Shown piece by piece: positions 52,301 through 61,349 of a stretch of 64,000 nt of DNA. Position numbers and translations under genes: made by a program. The notes below the pieces were generated by a model. The model made no database searches, was not told the DNA's origin, and saw nothing but the letters and a program-made list of their open reading frames with translations. Each line of letters starts with the position of its first letter. The first letter of the stretch is position 1. This DNA is from Epithemia pelagica (taxonomy: Eukaryota > Bacillariophyta > Bacillariophyceae > Surirellales > Surirellaceae), in NCBI GenBank assembly GCA_946965045.2, contig OX337241.1:682001-746000 (forward strand), read 5' to 3'.

Positions 52301-52331
52301 TGGAACATCGCGAAATTGCCTTTTGCGCCTG
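52301..52331 (+). repeat. Harbinger terminal inverted repeat, left
   Basis: Begins TGGAACATCGCGAAATTGC and ends TTTTGCGCCTG; inverted partner at 55859-55889, 29/31 matching. Confidence 0.85.
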
Positions 52332-52460
52332 ATGGTCAGCAACGTCGGCAACATGACACTCATAGCAAAGGCTCGTAGCAGTGGTAGCTTACCAAGTCAA
52401 CCTATAGATACAATCAGTTGGCATACAAATAGACAACTAACATTCATTAGTCATTAGGCA

Positions 52461-53539
52461 CTAGTCTTCGTAGTCAACCTGAAATAGTTGTTCGCCGTTG
52501 TTGATTGTAAGCTGGCAGACGATGGCAACAGCTCTGAAAACGTCCGCATGCTGGTTGAACTCGTGTCGAAATGTCTGGGCGAGGCAGCCCCAAAGCTTGA
52601 ACCTCTTGTTGATTGTTTCCTGACGACTACGGACACGTTGTTGCATTTTTTTCTTTTCGGGTAGATTGGTGAAGCCCTTTGGGCATTTTACTTTCTGGGG
52701 ATGTTCCCCGACGTATCCATCATCTGCTTCAATGCGCTCGTTGGGTTCGAGGTGCGAGAGTAGTGAGTTGCGGAAGATCATAAGATCATTCCACAACCCA
52801 CACTCATATGGCCCGTTGATCCACACAATATCTCCGGTGCGAATACAAAGGCCCACCTCATACCGAAGACCACTCTTTTTAAACTTGTACGAAAAAAACC
52901 TGCGGCCATGCTCGGGGACACGAAAGTCCGTCCCATCAACTGACATCAGGCAGTCATTGCCAATATCTGTCTTAAACCTATTCTCAAATATTATCTGAAG
53001 CAATCTGGTTAGATAAGAAAAGACAGACATCACTTTCGCAAAGTAGGAGCACCACTTACCACTAGGGGTTCTAGGTTTGCAATCGCCGGAATGAATAACC
53101 ACGTCCACTTGCGGAAGGTTTCCGGGTCAACACCACCTACAAGGGCACACAATGACTTTGCATTTGAGTAGACCTTCAGAAATAGAAGGGTCCACAACAA
53201 ATGAGTCATTGTACCCCCTGTAGGTATGGTGTCGGTGGTTCCCAGCAAGGACCACAAAGACAAAAACACTGCCACCGAACACCCAAAAAAACTCCGGAAC
53301 TCCAGATCCTCAGTCTCTGGAGAGCGCTGTCTTCGACCATCACGTCCCCAGATCCGACGAGCAATCCTGAGCACATCATTGGCATCAGGTGGCTCGGGCC
53401 GTGGTCGCTTTCGATCTGGTTCATTCATCTTTTGTTGTGACACAGTTTGGTATTTGATGTTGTCTGGCTGGGGAGCAGGGGTCGTGTGAGAGTTGCACCA
53501 ACCGACACTCAAGACCCCAAACAAGTTATGCCCAATCAT
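52461..53539 (-). CDS. PIF/Harbinger DDE transposase, two exons
   Basis: Exon 1 is 53539-53060 and exon 2 is 52994-52461. A 65-bp intron (53059-52995) has donor GTAAGT and acceptor CTTCAG; it gives 337 residues. ATG 53428 is an alternative start (MNEPDRKRPRPEP). The DDE_Tnp_4-type core shows CLMSVDGTDFRVPE (first D), ERIEADDGYVGEHP (second D region) and RSRQETINKRFKLW (E). Upstream, helical sequence (SLCALVGGVDPETFRKW) fits the HTH region of the family. The protein would cut and paste the element together with the Myb-like partner encoded on the other strand. Without splicing the first frame stops after SGAPTLRK. Confidence 0.85.
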
Positions 53540-53957
53540 TGATTACACATGAAAAGCAGGAAGGGTTAGGTGAGTCATCTACTATATGTTCAAAAAGTTC
53601 TGTTGGTCATGTCACATGGACATAAAATTATTGGTACATAGCCAACACACCAATCATAGATCATAGTTAGGAGTAGTCATAGCCCATGGACAACGGACAT
53701 TCCTCACAGATCATGCTCATAACCATAATAGAGTGGCAAGACAACAACAACTATTGTAGGAACTAGTTAACGATTCTACCGGGACCCATTTGAACTTTGA
53801 AGTCATTGGACGTTGAGTTTACTCTATGACATTGGATTCGGGGAAGCACATGAACAAAGAAATCACATCTCTGTTGTGTGCTCGTTTCTGATCTTCCATA
53901 GATTAATATATGCCCTGTATGTGTGATTGAATAATTGATTTTCTGTACAGGTTTTTT

Positions 53958-54248
53958 GTTTTACACTTTTTGGCCGTTTTACACTTTTTGGCCGTTTTGC
54001 GCCTTTCGGCCGTTTTGCACTTTTTGGCCGTTTTGCGCCTTTCGGCCGTTTTGCGCCTTTCGGCCGTTTTGCGCCTTCCAGTACAAAATCCTACGTATTT
54101 TCTCGTAGCACCGGCCGTTTTGCGCCTTTTGGTCGTTTTGCGCCTTTTGGACGCTTTGCGCCTTTTGGCCGTTTTGCATTTTTCGGCCGTTTTGCATTTT
54201 TCGGCCGTTTTGTGATTTCCGTAGTTTTGCGATTTCTGTAGTTCTGCG
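53958..54248. repeat. 18-bp tandem repeat array inside the Harbinger element
   Basis: About 15 imperfect copies of GTTTTGCGCCTTTTGGCC, with one diverged unit near 54080-54115. The array lies between the two divergent genes of the element. The unit shares TTTTGCGCCT with the left TIR. Confidence 0.9.
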
Positions 54249-54600
54249 AATCAATCCTACTCGCTTAAGCCCATCTAAATTGTGGTCACTAATATGTAGC
54301 AGCATAGCATGGATCTGCTCGTCACCGTCACACTTACTCGTAAACCATTAGTTTACTCATCACATAAAAAATTGTTACTATACCCCTAGTTATGCCTGCA
54401 TGATTTAGTATTGACTTGCTGCCGGTTTTAAAGGTAGAAAGATTTAAGCCTATCAGTGATGTCTCACGAGTTCCCATGTGATACGTCTCCCTACCGCTCT
54501 GAATTTTGTTCCCGCATGGCACATGTTGTGGGTTGTTGCTTCACAGGACTGAAGCCTGTTGTGGTTTTTCAAAAAGAAAATCTCGCCACAAAACCACATA

Positions 54601-55709
54601 ATGTCAGAAGTTGGAGCAGCACCAAAGTGGGGCAAACAAGACGACGCCAAACTAGCAGCGTTGTTCCGGAAGAAGTTGTCCAAGGGTGGAGTGTCACCAC
54701 AGGACTTGGGAAGAGATAACATTGAAAAGGTGCGCCAAACTCACTTTCCTGAGCGTGCCTACCGGAACTTTGCACCTCTGTTCCGCAGGAAAGCACGTGC
54801 CTTCAACGTGGAAAGCTCACTTGCTGGTGCAAGGAAAGCCCAAGGTACGTACTGATTCAATTGCGAATATCTTCTGCTGACCAGTTTCTAACTGGTTCTT
54901 GTAACTGTTCAACAACAATGGGTCGAAACAAAGAAGACGAACGCGAGGAAGTCGAAGAGGAGGCAGAGGAAGTTGACGAGGCTTCTGCAGGTGAAGAAGA
55001 AGAACTTGAAGTAGAAGAAGAACAGGCAGGTGGCGAGGCCCAGGACATTTCAGACCTCTTGGGAAAAATGAGTATTGGACGGGCATCCACCAAATCACCT
55101 TTTGGAATGGAAGTTGTCTTCCCTTACTTTCTCTACACGTATGAGGAAATGGACCAAATGCATGTGAGTATCGATTTCCTTGTCTTTGGATTCAAGGAAA
55201 GTGCATTTCGTCCGCAGGTTGCTTCTGGTGGGCAAGAGTTGGAGCTCGGAACCATCATCCCTCCCATGTTCGTGCACCCTGATAGACTCTTCCAAGCAAA
55301 TGAGGAAATCAACGACAACACACACAAGGCAACGGCCTACAAAATGATGGTGGATAGCATCCAGAAGAAGCATGGCGATGGCACGTCCGAACAGCGCCTA
55401 TTTGGTGAACCACAGAGGGTCAAATTGCCGTTCACATGCGAGCAGGAGATCTCAATGTGGGAGGTTCAACACTTTCCTAACATTGACAGGGACTTTGACC
55501 CGATGACTGGTCATACACACATGGTCTCCATCTTGGCAATTGATCTTGTTGCCACGGAGAAGCGCGTCAGGAAGAGGAATGGTGGAGTTCGTGTCTTTGG
55601 CTCACCCTCTGGGATCCGCAACAACAACAATTATCGCAACAACAATAACAACGACAACTACACCTATGATGATGATGACAACGCCACTATGGTGCGCGCT
55701 GATGAATGA
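54601..55709 (+). CDS. Harbinger Myb/SANT-like protein, two exons
   Basis: Exon 1 54601-54844 encodes MSEVGAAPKWGKQDDAKLAA and a SANT/Myb-like helical domain (ending AYRNFAPLFRRKARAFN). A likely 89-bp intron (54845-54933, GTACGT...AAAG) joins it in frame to exon 2 (54934-55709), for 339 residues. Exon 2 begins with a very acidic region, then a folded-looking part (FPYFLYTYEEMDQMHVSIDF), and ends Asn/Asp-rich. Harbinger transposons encode such a Myb-like protein that brings the transposase to the nucleus and the TIRs. If the intron is not used, a separate ORF could start at ATG 54918. The 3' splice site is inferred from frame. Confidence 0.7.
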
Positions 55710-55858
55710 ATGCTATTTGACCATGGCGAGGAACCACTCTGGCCTGATGGTGCATTCAATCATAATCTTAGTTATTAATATATTTACCTAGTTTAGCAGT
55801 TTGTTTCCACATTGCGGATGTTAGCTAACATAGGATTGGGGATTTCCCAACTCTTGAC

Positions 55859-55889
55859 CAGGCCCAAAACGCAATTTCGCGATGTTCCA
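55859..55889 (-). repeat. Harbinger terminal inverted repeat, right
   Basis: Inverted partner of 52301-52331. TTA follows at 55896-55898. Confidence 0.85.
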
Positions 55890-55898
55890 GTCCCGTTA

Positions 55899-56130
55899 GA
55901 GTGTTGAATGGAGTGTAGTACCTATGGTCTAGTCAGGTACATATCGTAGATGGACTGAAAGTCATGTAGTCTAGTCTCGACATGTTTGGGTGATACTTCA
56001 CAGCTCTGACTCCTACCTCATCGGTCCTCGTACCTCGTACTCGTATCTCGTATTCGTATCTCGTACTCGTATTGAGTATTGAGTCCTATCAGTACGAGTA
56101 AGGAGTAGAGAGTAGAGGACGAGTAACGAG
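55899..56130. repeat. Low-complexity tract, right half
   Basis: TAGTCTAG-type sequence continuing the tract at 52006-52294, then TACTCGTA/TATCTCGT repeats up to the next TIR element. Confidence 0.5.
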
Positions 56131-57511
56131 TCCCTCGGTATCAGTGTCCACTGCTTAGCTGTTTTTTGTATGTGCCATCTTCAAAGGTTCCCAAGGGGAC
56201 ACAGACAGCATTTGTCGTTTTTTGTCTGTCTGTCTAGCCATTAAAATTCCTCAGGGTTGAAGCAAGGCCAGCGTGCAAGTGACAGTTGACGGTTGGTGGT
56301 TGTCCTCGCCGGGTCACCACGATTCAAATTTGGGCATCCATCATCATCTCGACACCTGTCACAAAAACCCAAAACCGAGCCAAATGCTTGACCATGACAG
56401 GGGTGAGGTGAGAACAATGGATGGATCATGCTGGACTGATCCGTTTCTCTCTATTGCTGCTTATTACTTATCTTGTGGTCTCTTTTCCCTTTTTCTCACG
56501 CATCACTGCTGCAGCTGTCTTTCCTATTGTTCTTGCATGATCCTTTACTTTTGTCTCATTTCGTACGAGTAGATGACAAGCCGCCAGATGTCAACTGGAA
56601 TATCTTTTCCTTGTCGTAATCGTTTGTTGTTTGATTGTTTTTTGGCTACTGTCATATGCTCTATAGGATAGATTATTCTCTCTTGTCTCTCATCATAGCG
56701 TCATTCTCAATCATTTCTCAACGATGTTGTTTTTGCATCAAATAGATGGGAAGCCATCTTGCCACACCCTACTGACCAATTATCATATCCTACCTAGGTA
56801 GTCAACACAGAGTGCTCAAAGTGAGCGGTACAAGCTTGTGAGAGCTGTTCTGTTGTGTTTTCATAGCAAAACTGAGGGCCATCGTCGTGCTCAAAACAAA
56901 GAACAGAGCTCCAACGAATTCAGAAGGCTCAAAAGTCTCATGGATGACAAGCACTGGCGTTATACTACTAGTAAATAAACAAAAGAAGGTCTAGAGTATA
57001 GAGTATGTATTTTAATGCAATCAAAGTTATGGGGCTCAGCAAAAGCCAGTCATTTCTGTTCGACAAGAATGAACAATGGCAAGTAATGAGCTGCCCAGCG
57101 ACTAAACAGATGAGTAGCGTCTCACACGAGCAGAGCAAACAAAAGTGGCAAGTGGCAGTGAGCATGACTGATGTCATTGACAACATGGCAATTGGCAATG
57201 GATCAAGCTCACCTGGAAAGCCAGTAACATTCGTAAGTACCTAGTAAGTACGATGTGCTTTGGCAAAAGAAAAGAGAATTGTGAGCCTGCCCCGAATTAT
57301 GCAACAACCAACCGTCATCCACGAAGGGGACGCTTGTTGGGCTTGCGTCCGCTTCAAACGTCGAAAAATTCAGCTGGGCATGCGTGCCAATTTGCAATTT
57401 GATCATTTCTATTTGCATCAAAAGCGAAAAATGCTGTCTGTGTCCACTTGGGAACCTGTGAAGGTGGCACAGACAAAAAACAGCTAAGCAGTGGACACTG
57501 ATACCGAGGGA
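56131..57511. mobile_element. Non-autonomous TIR element (1.4 kb)
   Basis: Inverted arms of about 90 bp: 56131-56224 and 57419-57511. Both start TCCCTCGGTATCAGTGTCC reading inward and remain alike, by eye well above 80 percent, through a CAGCTAAGCAG-type segment and GGTTCCCAAG. No transposase is recognisable inside. A short frame at 57005-57244 and others have no family. The flanks are low-complexity, so no target duplication can be assigned. Long TIRs without a target signature fit a MULE- or MITE-like element. Confidence 0.75.
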
Positions 57512-57618
57512 TTGAGTACGAGGATGGAGACGGAGAACATCGAAATAAAAAATAATAGGTGAGTTGGGTCCCGCTTTCTTCCATGTATTTCCGACTAGAG
57601 CTATTAAGAGATAAGCTT

Positions 57619-58166
57619 TAGAGCTAGGTCCAGCGGTGAGCGGTCACGCATCTCCAGCGCTGGAGATCCAGCGCTGAAGAATCTCCAGCATAGATTTTCT
57701 CTGGCGCGTAAGGTAAGCGCTACGTTGGGGATGGTAGTCTTTTCTTTGCACTGGTCACTATTTATCTTTTCTCATTTGTTTGTTTCATACTGGTCACCCT
57801 GTGTCATTCATTTGCTACACACAGCCTTCCAAAATGTCTGAATGCAATGACAATGATGACTCTTCAACGGTGGAAGAGTGCAATATGGATGGCAATCCGA
57901 AGCACACCCCGAAATGAGGATTCTGTAAGAGGACACCTATCAGTGTATTCTTGAAAGGAGATAATATTGACATGACAACAAAACCAAAAGATTCTGGAGA
58001 CCAAGCAACTATTCCACCACTGGAAAGGAAAGCTCTACCAAGATAGGTGCTCTAGTTACTTCTTCTAGCTAGGCATTTTCATCATGGTAGCACAGGTAGT
58101 CTTTTCTCCAGCTGGAGGCGCGTACCTAGCTCCAGCAGAGATGAGCTCTTGCTGGACCGACCTCTA
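57619..58166. mobile_element. Small TIR element, probably TA-flanked
   Basis: TAGAGCTAGGTCCAGC at 57619 and its inverted match ending at 58166 (14 of 16 positions). Further inverted CTCCAGC motifs and an AAGCTT lie near each end. A perfect 18-bp palindrome, ATCTCCAGCGCTGGAGAT, sits just inside the left end. Inside, a frame from ATG 57834 (MSECNDNDDSS) stops at TGA after 27 codons and continues for about 47 more, so a decayed coding remnant may be present. Confidence 0.45.
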
Positions 58167-59321
58167 ATATAAGCTTTAAGCTTTTGTTGTACACATACGT
58201 CATCGTCATTCTGATGTCTGATGAGGGTTCAGGTTTACTTATTTGTTCTCTAGATAATAGATAAGTATGTCCCATTTCGACTAATCTTCTTCAATCTACG
58301 AGCTCGTATGGTTAATGTTGTTAATTGTTTATCTATGCTGTGTAGGAGTTAGGAGTACTCGTAGGATAATGAGTTACTAATTAAGACTGTTTCCATTGTG
58401 GGAACGGATATTTCAGAGGGGTCCCAATTTGAGTTCGTTACATAGATCAACTCGTCTTTGAATGCTCTTTCGATTGGTTCAATATATGCCTCGCCAAATT
58501 TAGATATACACTTTGAAATATTGTACTAAAGTATGGCCGGCAAAAATGAAGTATTCAAAACCCTAATGTGAGATGTGCTAAAAGGTACGTAAAAACGGTA
58601 CTGCAGTCGCGCACGTGAATGACAATAGGGGTATATCGCGCGCATACCGCGCAAAACTTTCAAGCTTGATTTCTCGAAAAGTGGATTTTTCAAATATCCC
58701 TGGTGACGATGGAATCAGTCTTAATTACTACCTACTCGTAGTTACTAGTTACGAGCAACGAGCACTCATAATTCCAAAGCACTGTAAAATATGGATAAGG
58801 ACGCGTCCAACTGCCCCTGTTCTAACAACGAAATTGCTGATGCGTTCATTTGTTTTATAGACAGAGTTGTGAATTACCATAACCTCTTATATGAATAGAA
58901 TTAACGTAATTTATTCCATTACATAATAATGAAGAATTAAGTTTTATCATTATATTCAAAATAACCAAACGTTATGAATTCCGTTTTCCAAAAATTGTTC
59001 CTTCCCAAGTTCATGTAATATCATTTACGTAATATATTCTTTGTCAAATTTTAAAGAGAATTAATTTTTTTAATAAATTAGAGGCGAATCCTTTCAAGAA
59101 TGAATTTGACTCATTTATTCACCCAACGGAATTACCCCTTCATTCATTTGCAGTAATTTAATTTAATAAATTAATTACCATAAATTACGTAATATTATTA
59201 CCTACGCTGAATATTTCACCCATTACATGTTTCGCGACTGACACCACAATAGATGAAAATAGTACTCACACAACTCACGTTGCTGCTTGTGCCTCATCGC
59301 CTTGTGTTTTAAGAGAGCACC
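58167..59321. other. Upstream region of the intact HhH-GPD gene, partly very AT-rich
   Basis: No gene is supported. 58860-59215 is strongly AT-rich with TAATTTA / TTACGTAATA motifs. At 58626 a TAGGGGTATATCGCGCG sequence resembles a hAT-type terminus, but no inverted partner is visible in the window. Confidence 0.4.
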
Positions 59322-61196
59322 ATGGATGATGCTTCCCACCCAAATGTCATTTTCGAATCAAAATGCTGTCCCAAATATGTCATGCATTGCAACCCTTCTC
59401 TTTATGCACTATTGATTGATTTGAAAGAAACAGATGGAATCCTGAATCGTCCTGTTTCCGAGATTTTTCAGGCAATCCAACAAAAAACCATTCACTGGCT
59501 CATTCGCGTTGGTGGTCAGATTTCATGTCCTCCTCATGACCCCCCTACACACAAATGTTGTATTCCCACTCTTTCTTTCCAACAACAACTCGATTTGCTT
59601 TCGAGTATCGTATACCAAGCCATTTTCCAAGAAACTGACAAGGACACTTACAGGTTTTCTTCAAGCAACACAGAACAACTTCTCATGGTGGATCAGACCA
59701 TCACCTGTACGACGGTCATTCTGTCTCTAAATTGTAAAACACAATTTTCAATCATTCGGAACAAGGTACTGGATGACTGTGTTCATTACATCGACAACCA
59801 GCTAGCCATATCACCGACAACTTCAATCAGCACTCTTGTTACATCTTGGATGATCCAAAAGAAGCCACTCATTGGTGTCCATGCAAGCGCCCAACGAGTG
59901 GAGGGCTTCAATATCATCGACGTTCCAAATATTCCAGTGGACTATGATTCTTTTCCTACCGATTTATACAATCCTCCAACGGTATCTCCTTTCCTATCAT
60001 TGATTGAACATCATGTATTGTTGAACATGTCTTCTGCTCATGCCCAAATTGATACCATTTTGCCTGCCGCATCACAATATACTCCTCCACAAGAAACAAT
60101 CCACCGTCTACCATCCCCCTACAAAACTCCACAACGTTCTACTGACACAAGTACAACAACCAATCTTCCATCAGACACGACAGATATTGCCTCTCCTCCT
60201 GCCAGAAAGCAACAAAAGCTCTTCCACAATCAATTTGCATTGCACTCGTACTCAACGAGATCTCGAAATGAAAAAATAGCGGCATTCCTTGGGTCGATTT
60301 CACGCTCAAAGTCAGCCATTAAATACGTGCAAAGTGGAACAAAGAGACACATGCCTGGGGAAAAAGCTATCGTCAAACCACCATGTGACAGTCATGTATC
60401 AATTCCTGATTGTGACAAATTTCCAGAAATATTGCTTGAACGAACTTTTCAGTTCTACTCTCTTCTGAACTTCTGGACAAGTTTGAAAAAGGATGGCATC
60501 AACGTCCCTCGGGATTCTTGGGAGGACTGGGTCGACTCTTCTATCACTGCAGACGACCCACAGGCAGACAAAGCCTTCATGTTCCTCATGACAATATGCA
60601 TGAGTGCAAGTACCTCCGATGCACAACTTAGCACTGTGATGCCTCGTATTTTCTCGTTTGGATTGACATCCGCAACGGCGGTGATTGACATTTCACAAAG
60701 ATACGGCATGGACGCCTTGTGCTCCATTCTTTCCGAACCGGGACGTTTTTACAAAAATGCTGAACACATTGTGAATGCCGCGGATTACTTTATCCAAGAA
60801 CACAATGGAGTTATTCCGACGAATATTTCTATCCAGGAGCTTACCACTCTGCTCGGTATAGGGTACAAGACTGCTGCCATTGTAATCGAAGCTTCCTTTG
60901 ATCGGTCCGAAGGAATTCCCTCCGACATCCACGTGATGCGATGGTCCCAAAATCTTGGATGGGTACCCACGAAATGTGAAGCTTATGAGTGTTCAAAACA
61001 TTTGGAATCATGGGTTCCCCAAAAGTTCTGGAGAGACATCAACCCTTTATTGGGATCCTTGAGTCAGATCGCTGTATCTGGTGAAGGATCCAAGGTGCGG
61101 GAGCGCCTTGCAAAGAGCAATAATTTCTGTCCCTTTTTCAAAAAGAAGGTCATTTCTATGTTTGACAAGTACATGGGCAAAAGAAAGTCGTACTAG
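59322..61196 (+). CDS. Endonuclease III-like HhH-GPD protein with a novel N-terminal region
   Basis: 624 residues from ATG 59322, single exon. Residues about 440-600 form an HhH-GPD DNA-glycosylase-like domain: TFGL-type helices, ERIV-like AEHIVNAADYF, the hairpin LLGIGYKTAAIVI with the lyase Lys, and GIPSDIHVMRW with the catalytic Asp in the place of Nth's VDTH. A PQKFWRDINPLLGSLSQ segment matches the end of the Nth fold, but the four-Cys iron-sulfur motif that follows in Nth is absent. The first ~390 residues match no family I know. A basic motif (HSYSTRSRNEK, then SISRSKSAIKY) is shared with the decayed copy at 50127-52005. It faces the hAT transposase gene tail to tail, about 150 bp apart. 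Likely role: base-excision or modified-base removal; partner element inferred. Confidence 0.75.
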   Translation: MDDASHPNVIFESKCCPKYVMHCNPSLYALLIDLKETDGILNRPVSEIFQAIQQKTIHWLIRVGGQISCPPHDPPTHKCCIPTLSFQQQLDLLSSIVYQAIFQETDKDTYRFSSSNTEQLLMVDQTITCTTVILSLNCKTQFSIIRNKVLDDCVHYIDNQLAISPTTSISTLVTSWMIQKKPLIGVHASAQRVEGFNIIDVPNIPVDYDSFPTDLYNPPTVSPFLSLIEHHVLLNMSSAHAQIDTILPAASQYTPPQETIHRLPSPYKTPQRSTDTSTTTNLPSDTTDIASPPARKQQKLFHNQFALHSYSTRSRNEKIAAFLGSISRSKSAIKYVQSGTKRHMPGEKAIVKPPCDSHVSIPDCDKFPEILLERTFQFYSLLNFWTSLKKDGINVPRDSWEDWVDSSITADDPQADKAFMFLMTICMSASTSDAQLSTVMPRIFSFGLTSATAVIDISQRYGMDALCSILSEPGRFYKNAEHIVNAADYFIQEHNGVIPTNISIQELTTLLGIGYKTAAIVIEASFDRSEGIPSDIHVMRWSQNLGWVPTKCEAYECSKHLESWVPQKFWRDINPLLGSLSQIAVSGEGSKVRERLAKSNNFCPFFKKKVISMFDKYMGKRKSY

Positions 61197-61349
61197 TTGT
61201 TGAAAGTTGATTCTTACTGCAGTACATGTATTACGTTCCTAATATTAAATTGTTTTCACTGTCAATATCTCTCATCATCAATTTGCTTCACTTGGCTCAA
61301 CTGCTATTGCTCGTTTTTGTTTTCATTCTCGTTTATACCTCTCTTCATG

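Larger units (their letters stand above)
52295..55895. mobile_element. PIF/Harbinger DNA transposon, two genes
   Basis: A 3.6 kb element. The TIR core is 31 bases, starting TGGAACATCGCGAAATTGC at 52301 and found inverted ending at 55889, with 29 of 31 positions matching. The outermost 6 bases on each side do not match each other, so the exact ends are less certain. A DDE transposase gene (minus) and a Myb/SANT-like gene (plus) point away from each other, the standard two-gene plan of the superfamily. An 18-bp repeat array lies between them. Both genes look intact after splicing, so the copy may be active. Confidence 0.85.

Noticed and set aside
53970-54215. Repetitive 81-codon ORF over the 18-bp array
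   Set aside because: The repeat length is a multiple of three, so an open frame arises automatically.
58626-58652. TAGGGGTATATCGCGCG as the left end of the hAT element
   Set aside because: Looks like a hAT terminus, but no inverted copy or 8-bp duplication is visible because the other end is outside the window.
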